A stretch of DNA of 64,000 bases, from assembly GCF_003568865.1 (NCBI RefSeq), contig NZ_CP031115.1:992001-1056000 (forward strand). The letters run 5' to 3'. Positions within the stretch are counted from its first letter, which is position 1. Every line of letters begins with the position of its first letter. Of the stretch, positions 60,273-64,000 are shown in pieces. The notes beneath the pieces are model-generated. The model was not told where the DNA came from. It ran no database searches and saw only the letters and a program-made list of their open reading frames with translations. Source of the DNA: Rubrobacter indicoceani (GTDB taxonomy: Bacteria > Actinomycetota > Rubrobacteria > Rubrobacterales > Rubrobacteraceae). A program made the translations under genes and the position numbers.

Positions 60273-61403
60273 ATGGAACAGTTGAGGGACTACCGGGCGA
60301 GAAGCAGACGCTTCGACCGTCTGGTCGGGGTCTGGATGTCCAACGAAGCCGTCGCGGGGGCTGTGAGATCCTCCGTTCTCGGAGCCGACGGGCTGACAAG
60401 GAAGCTGCGATCGAAGATGTCGGGGAGCGGCTACAGCTCGGTCTTTTTCGTGGCCGGGGAGATGCGGAGCGGCACGTCGTGGCTCCGGCGGACCATCAGC
60501 GCACACCCGGAGATCTCCTGCGGCGGGGAGGGGAGCTTCTTCGGGCGGGACTACGACCACGAGGGAATCCCCGTGTACTCGGGGCCGGTATCGAGCCTCA
60601 CCCGCCCCTTCGCGCTCTCGGAGGATAGCTTCCGGGCCTGGCACGGGATGCCGTGGAACGCCTGGGCCGGGGACGCCGACGAAGATTTAAAGAACATCGT
60701 CCGGCGGTCGGTCGACTATTTCCTTGAAAAGGAAGTCGAGCGGACCGGGAAAAGGATAATCGGGGACAAAAGCCCGCAGCACACGGAGAACCTCGATGAG
60801 ATCCACGCCTACTACCCGGACGCAAAGGTTATCCACATAATCCGCGACGGTCGCGACGTGGCCGTGAGCGCGATGAACCACTGGTGGCGGCTGGCTCAGG
60901 ACTCCGGCCAGCCCGACTTCCACCTGACGGACAAAGAACTGAAGAAGCGCGACGCCTACCGCGCCGACCGAGAAGCTTTCATCGCGAGCGGCAGCTCGAT
61001 CTTCGCCGGGGATCGCCTCGCTCAGCTTGCCCGCCGCTGGAACTACCGGGTCGAGAAGGCCCGCCGCGATGGCCCGAGCCACTTCGGTGAGAACTACCTC
61101 GAACTCCGCTACGAGGACCTCCTTGCGCGGAGCGAGGAGACCGTAGAGCGCACCCTCGACTTTCTCGGGGCCGCAAGCGGAGATGAGCTCGTAAAGCGGT
61201 GCATCCGGGCTTCGAGCTTCGAGAACGCATCGAGTCGCCGGCAGGGCGAGGAAGATTCCTCTTCGTTCTTCAGGAAGGGCATCGCCGGGGACTGGAAAAA
61301 CGTCTTCACCGAGCGCGACCGCGAGGTATACGAGGAGATAGCCGGGGGGCTTCTGCGGGAAGCCGGCTACGGAGTCGGCCGTGAAGTCGGGGAGCGAGCG
61401 TGA
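60273..61403 (+). CDS. PAPS-dependent sulfotransferase family protein (second)
   Basis: 376 aa. FFVAGEMRSGTSWLRRTI is the 5'-phosphosulfate loop. KRIIGDKSPQHTENL, VIHIIRDGRDVAVSAMNHWW (3'-phosphate site) and the C-terminal FFRKGIAGDWKNVFTERDREVYEEIAGG (GxxGDWKxxFT) are the classical cytosolic-type sulfotransferase signatures. The start is uncertain: AAGGAG sits at about 60239-60244 with no standard codon close behind, and ATG 60273 is the first good one. The stop overlaps the next GTG. Confidence 0.9.
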   Translation: MEQLRDYRARSRRFDRLVGVWMSNEAVAGAVRSSVLGADGLTRKLRSKMSGSGYSSVFFVAGEMRSGTSWLRRTISAHPEISCGGEGSFFGRDYDHEGIPVYSGPVSSLTRPFALSEDSFRAWHGMPWNAWAGDADEDLKNIVRRSVDYFLEKEVERTGKRIIGDKSPQHTENLDEIHAYYPDAKVIHIIRDGRDVAVSAMNHWWRLAQDSGQPDFHLTDKELKKRDAYRADREAFIASGSSIFAGDRLAQLARRWNYRVEKARRDGPSHFGENYLELRYEDLLARSEETVERTLDFLGAASGDELVKRCIRASSFENASSRRQGEEDSSSFFRKGIAGDWKNVFTERDREVYEEIAGGLLREAGYGVGREVGERA

Positions 61404-62773
61404 GGATCCTCTTTGCGGCGCATCAGTTCTTTCCGGAGCACTACGCGGGGGTCGAGATCATCACCCTCGGTCTTGCAAAGGAGCTTCGCCGTCGCGGCCA
61501 CGAGACTTTCGTCCTTGCCCCGAAGCGGAGCATCCCCGTAAGCGACCTCGGCCCCGGCGAGGTGGAGGAGTACGAGTTCGAGGGCGTCCCGGTGCGGCGT
61601 GTCGGCCGCCCGACCGAGGGGCTCGGAAGACCCTACCGGCTCGACTTCGACAACGGGGTCATGGCCGAGCGGGCGGGCGAGTACCTGGACGAGATCCAAC
61701 CCGACGTTATCCACGCGGAGCATTTTCAGGGTCTGTCCGCGAGCGTTATCGGGGTTTTCTCCGGGTACGACGCGCCGCTCGTCTACACGGCGACGGACTT
61801 CTGGACGGTCTGCCCGGTCGTTGACCTGCGCCGCCACGACGGGACGATGTGCACCGGCCCCGACCTCCCGGAGTGCATGAAGTGCATCGCCAGCCGGTAC
61901 CCGGGGTCGAGGATGAAGCTTGTCGTGGACAGCGTCCCCAAGCCCGTCGCCCGGCTTGCGGAGAAGGTCGCCCGGACGCCGGTCGGGGAGAAGATGCCGG
62001 TGCTCGGGCAGGTGCGCGCTCTGAGCGAACGCCCCGGTTTTATCCGCGAGAAGATGCGCGGCGTCGACCACGTCGTTGCCTACACCCGGCTTATGGAGGA
62101 TATCCTTGAGCGCAACGGCATCGGCGAGGGGAAGGTGGAGGTCTCGCCCTACGGCATAGACACGAGCCGCATCAAAGCCCGAAGCCCGCAGCCGGGGCCG
62201 GACGGACCGCTCCGCATCGGGTTTATCGGGACGCTCGCGCCTCACAAGGGCTGCGACATCCTTATAAAAGCCGTAACGAGGATAGAGAATGCCGACGTGA
62301 AGCTCGACATCTACGGAAACCTTGAGCGGTTCAAGCCGTTTATAGAGCGCATGCGGGAGACGACGGGCGGCGACGGACGGGTGAACTTCGCCGGACCGTT
62401 TCAGCGCGAGCGGGTCGGGGAGGTTCTGGGTTCGCTGGACGTTCTGGTCGTGCCGTCGCGGTGGTACGAGAATCAGCCGGGGGTGATCCTCGAAGCCTTC
62501 GCAAGCGGCATCCCGGTCGTTGCAACGGACCTCGGCGGGATGAGCGAGTTTGTCCACCACGAGAAAAACGGCCTGCTCTTCGCCTTAGACGACGCGGAAG
62601 ACCTCTCAAAACAGCTGACGCGGCTGGCAAGCGAGCCGGGCCTGCTGCAGAGGCTCCGCGACGGCATAGGCCCGGTCAAGACGGTCTCCGACGACGCCGA
62701 CGAGCTCGAGGCGCTCTACGCAAAACTGCTGGAGGACCGCCGGGCTTCCGCCGTCGAAAGCAGGCTCTCCTGA
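61400..62773 (+). CDS. Family 4 glycosyltransferase
   Basis: 457 aa, GT-B fold. The N domain opens RILFAAHQFFPEHYAGVEIITLGLAKELRRRGHE. The C domain has VSPYGIDTSRIKA, LRIGFIGTLAPHKGCDILIKAV, VLVVPSRWYENQPGVILEAFASGIPVVATDLGGMSEFV (ExFxxGxP..E motif region). GTG 61400 overlaps the preceding sulfotransferase stop (GTGA) and its own stop overlaps the next ATG. Probably transfers a sugar within the same sulfated glycan pathway. Confidence 0.92.
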   Translation: MRILFAAHQFFPEHYAGVEIITLGLAKELRRRGHETFVLAPKRSIPVSDLGPGEVEEYEFEGVPVRRVGRPTEGLGRPYRLDFDNGVMAERAGEYLDEIQPDVIHAEHFQGLSASVIGVFSGYDAPLVYTATDFWTVCPVVDLRRHDGTMCTGPDLPECMKCIASRYPGSRMKLVVDSVPKPVARLAEKVARTPVGEKMPVLGQVRALSERPGFIREKMRGVDHVVAYTRLMEDILERNGIGEGKVEVSPYGIDTSRIKARSPQPGPDGPLRIGFIGTLAPHKGCDILIKAVTRIENADVKLDIYGNLERFKPFIERMRETTGGDGRVNFAGPFQRERVGEVLGSLDVLVVPSRWYENQPGVILEAFASGIPVVATDLGGMSEFVHHEKNGLLFALDDAEDLSKQLTRLASEPGLLQRLRDGIGPVKTVSDDADELEALYAKLLEDRRASAVESRLS

Positions 62774-63957
62774 TGCCCGGCAAGCCCGGCGGCGTGCGCT
62801 CCCTGGCGAGTAAAACGGGCCGGAGGGTGGCTTCGGGGGCTATATCGAAGCTGAGGGACTTTCCGGGCTTCGAGCGGCGGGTGAGCGACCTTTTCTGGAG
62901 CTCGGACGATGGTCGGCGCGTCCGGCGGCAGATAGCGGAGCAGGACCGCGAGATAGCGTTTCTGAAAGAGCGCCTGACGAGCCTCTCAGGCGAGGCGGAG
63001 GTCAGCTACGGCTCGCCGGTCTTCTTTGTCCAGGGAAACCAGAAGTCCGGTACGACGTGGCTGATGAAGATGCTCGACGCGCACCCGGAGGTCCTGTGCC
63101 GGGGGGAGGGTCGTCCGTTCGGCAGGAACTTCAGCAAGGCCGGAAGGAGCGGCTACCCGGCGGCCTCGCTGTACAACACGCTCTCCTCCTCCGAAAAGCT
63201 CGAGACCTGGATAAAGAACTCCGTCTGGAGCAAGCGCGACGACCCCGAGCGCCACATAGACAGCCTCAGCGGCCTCGCCATCGAGTACTTCCTCAAGGAC
63301 AAGCTTCTGAAGTCGGGCAAGAAGTTCGTCGGGGACAAAACGGTCCTGCTCGGGCCGGACGTGATGAAGGAGGTCTCCCGCCTGACGCCCCGCTCGAAGG
63401 TTATCCACATCGTCCGCGACGGACGCGACGTGGCGGTCTCCACAACCCACCACATCTGGAACCAGGCCGAAGACCGGGGCGGGAACACGGCCATCACCCC
63501 GGAGCAGGTCTCCCGGCGCGAAGCGTACGAGCGCGACCCGCAGTCCGTTATAGCTTCCGGGGGGATCTTCGTCGAAGGCTGGCTCGAGAGATACGCCGGC
63601 CGGTGGAGCGCCCTGATACAGAACAACATCCGCGACGGGCGGGAGATCCTCGGCGACAACTACACCGAAGTCCGCTACGAAGACCTGATAGCCACCCCCG
63701 AGCGGGAGATGGCGCGCCTCTTCGGGTTCCTCGGAGCCGACCAGAGCCCCGAAACCGTGCGGAGCTGCGTCGCCGCCGCGAGCTTCGAGAAGCTCTCGGA
63801 AGGCCGTAAACCCGGCGAAGAGGCCGCCTCGTTTTTCAGGAAAGGCATCGCCGGGGACTGGAAGAACGTCTTCACCGAGCGCAACAAGCGCGAGTTCAAA
63901 GCCGGGGCGGGCCGGTTGCTCATAGACCTCGGCTACGAATGCGACGAAGGATGGTAG
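62773..63957 (+). CDS. PAPS-dependent sulfotransferase family protein (third)
   Basis: 394 aa. An N-terminal segment with a short coiled coil (RRQIAEQDREIAFLKERLTSL) leads to VFFVQGNQKSGTTWLMKML (5'-phosphosulfate loop), KKFVGDKTVLLG, VIHIVRDGRDVAVSTTHHIW (3'-phosphate site) and FFRKGIAGDWKNVFTERNKREF. It is clearly paralogous to the second sulfotransferase; the insert between the motifs differs, suggesting a different acceptor. ATG overlaps the glycosyltransferase stop (TGATG). Confidence 0.92.
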   Translation: MPGKPGGVRSLASKTGRRVASGAISKLRDFPGFERRVSDLFWSSDDGRRVRRQIAEQDREIAFLKERLTSLSGEAEVSYGSPVFFVQGNQKSGTTWLMKMLDAHPEVLCRGEGRPFGRNFSKAGRSGYPAASLYNTLSSSEKLETWIKNSVWSKRDDPERHIDSLSGLAIEYFLKDKLLKSGKKFVGDKTVLLGPDVMKEVSRLTPRSKVIHIVRDGRDVAVSTTHHIWNQAEDRGGNTAITPEQVSRREAYERDPQSVIASGGIFVEGWLERYAGRWSALIQNNIRDGREILGDNYTEVRYEDLIATPEREMARLFGFLGADQSPETVRSCVAAASFEKLSEGRKPGEEAASFFRKGIAGDWKNVFTERNKREFKAGAGRLLIDLGYECDEGW

Positions 63958-64000
63958 ACGAAACCGACCGGCGCATACGGCCCGCACCGACCTCTGGATT
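63951..64000 (+). CDS. Possible start of a further gene, cut by the window edge
   Basis: ATG 63951 overlaps the last sulfotransferase codons (ATGGTAG) and stays open to the edge (MVDETDRRIRPAPTSG). The operon style of overlapping starts makes this plausible, but only 16 codons are visible and the GAAGG upstream is too close for a normal SD. Confidence 0.3.
   Translation, partial: MVDETDRRIRPAPTSG

Overview
The window reads as a chromosomal segment from a high-GC actinobacterium, most likely Rubrobacter or a close relative. Evidence for this: very high GC, many GTG and TTG starts, a coenzyme F420 pathway with a fused FbiC, an actinobacterial purine order (purS-purQ-purL), and a TFP-type PilB/PilT/PilC set. 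This is inferred from gene content; no database search was possible. No rRNA, CRISPR array, complete IS element or prophage is visible. One tRNA (Pro, GGG) is present.

Layout. 1-3.8 kb: the start of a SigB/SigF-type sigma factor (cut by the window edge), an orphan AceE-like E1 dehydrogenase, and a secreted Asp-rich calcium-repeat protein. 4-9.5 kb: type IV pilus motor genes (pilB-pilT-pilC, with a second pilT divergent), and no pilins. 9.6-14.2 kb: a LipL-like octanoyltransferase, then F420 tail genes cofD/fbiA, cofC/fbiD and cofE, with a DAHP synthase embedded among them. 14.3-20.7 kb: a sulfate-assimilation block of APS reductase, siroheme sulfite reductase, an F420-dehydrogenase-type (FrhB/FpoF) iron-sulfur flavoprotein, a 110-aa unknown, ATP sulfurylase and APS kinase. 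21-30.3 kb: TerC, glyoxalase, a membrane-anchored MerR protein, RlpA-LysM, a PPOX/nitroreductase fusion, FbiC (FO synthase), a rhodanese and a cysteine-poor SufU-like protein. 30.4-41.8 kb: argH, a phosphoesterase, glutaminase, an osmoprotectant ABC operon, an NDH-like flavoprotein, small membrane proteins, tRNA-Pro and a ParB-fold (SerK-like) protein. 42-56.7 kb: a long purine operon purA-D-E-(mem)-B-C-S-Q-L-(cupin)-(Uma2)-F-(GNAT)-M-N-H. 57-64 kb: a patatin-like protein and a cluster of three sulfotransferases with two glycosyltransferases.

How the parts fit. The most striking theme is the interleaving of F420 biosynthesis with sulfate assimilation. The sulfite reductase is followed 3 nt later by a protein with two [4Fe-4S] motifs and an FrhB domain. 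This is the architecture of the F420H2-oxidising half of the methanogen enzyme Fsr. I propose a two-subunit F420H2-dependent assimilatory sulfite reductase. A dyad of the form CCCGAC-N7-GTCGGR occurs upstream of the cysH operon and again in the divergent fbiC/rhodanese promoter, which points to one sulfur or Fe-S regulator controlling both. The cysH leader also encodes a leaderless 40-residue ORF with two Cys codons and a terminator-like hairpin. APS kinase would supply PAPS for the sulfotransferases, since the CysH has the cysteine pattern of enzymes that reduce APS directly.
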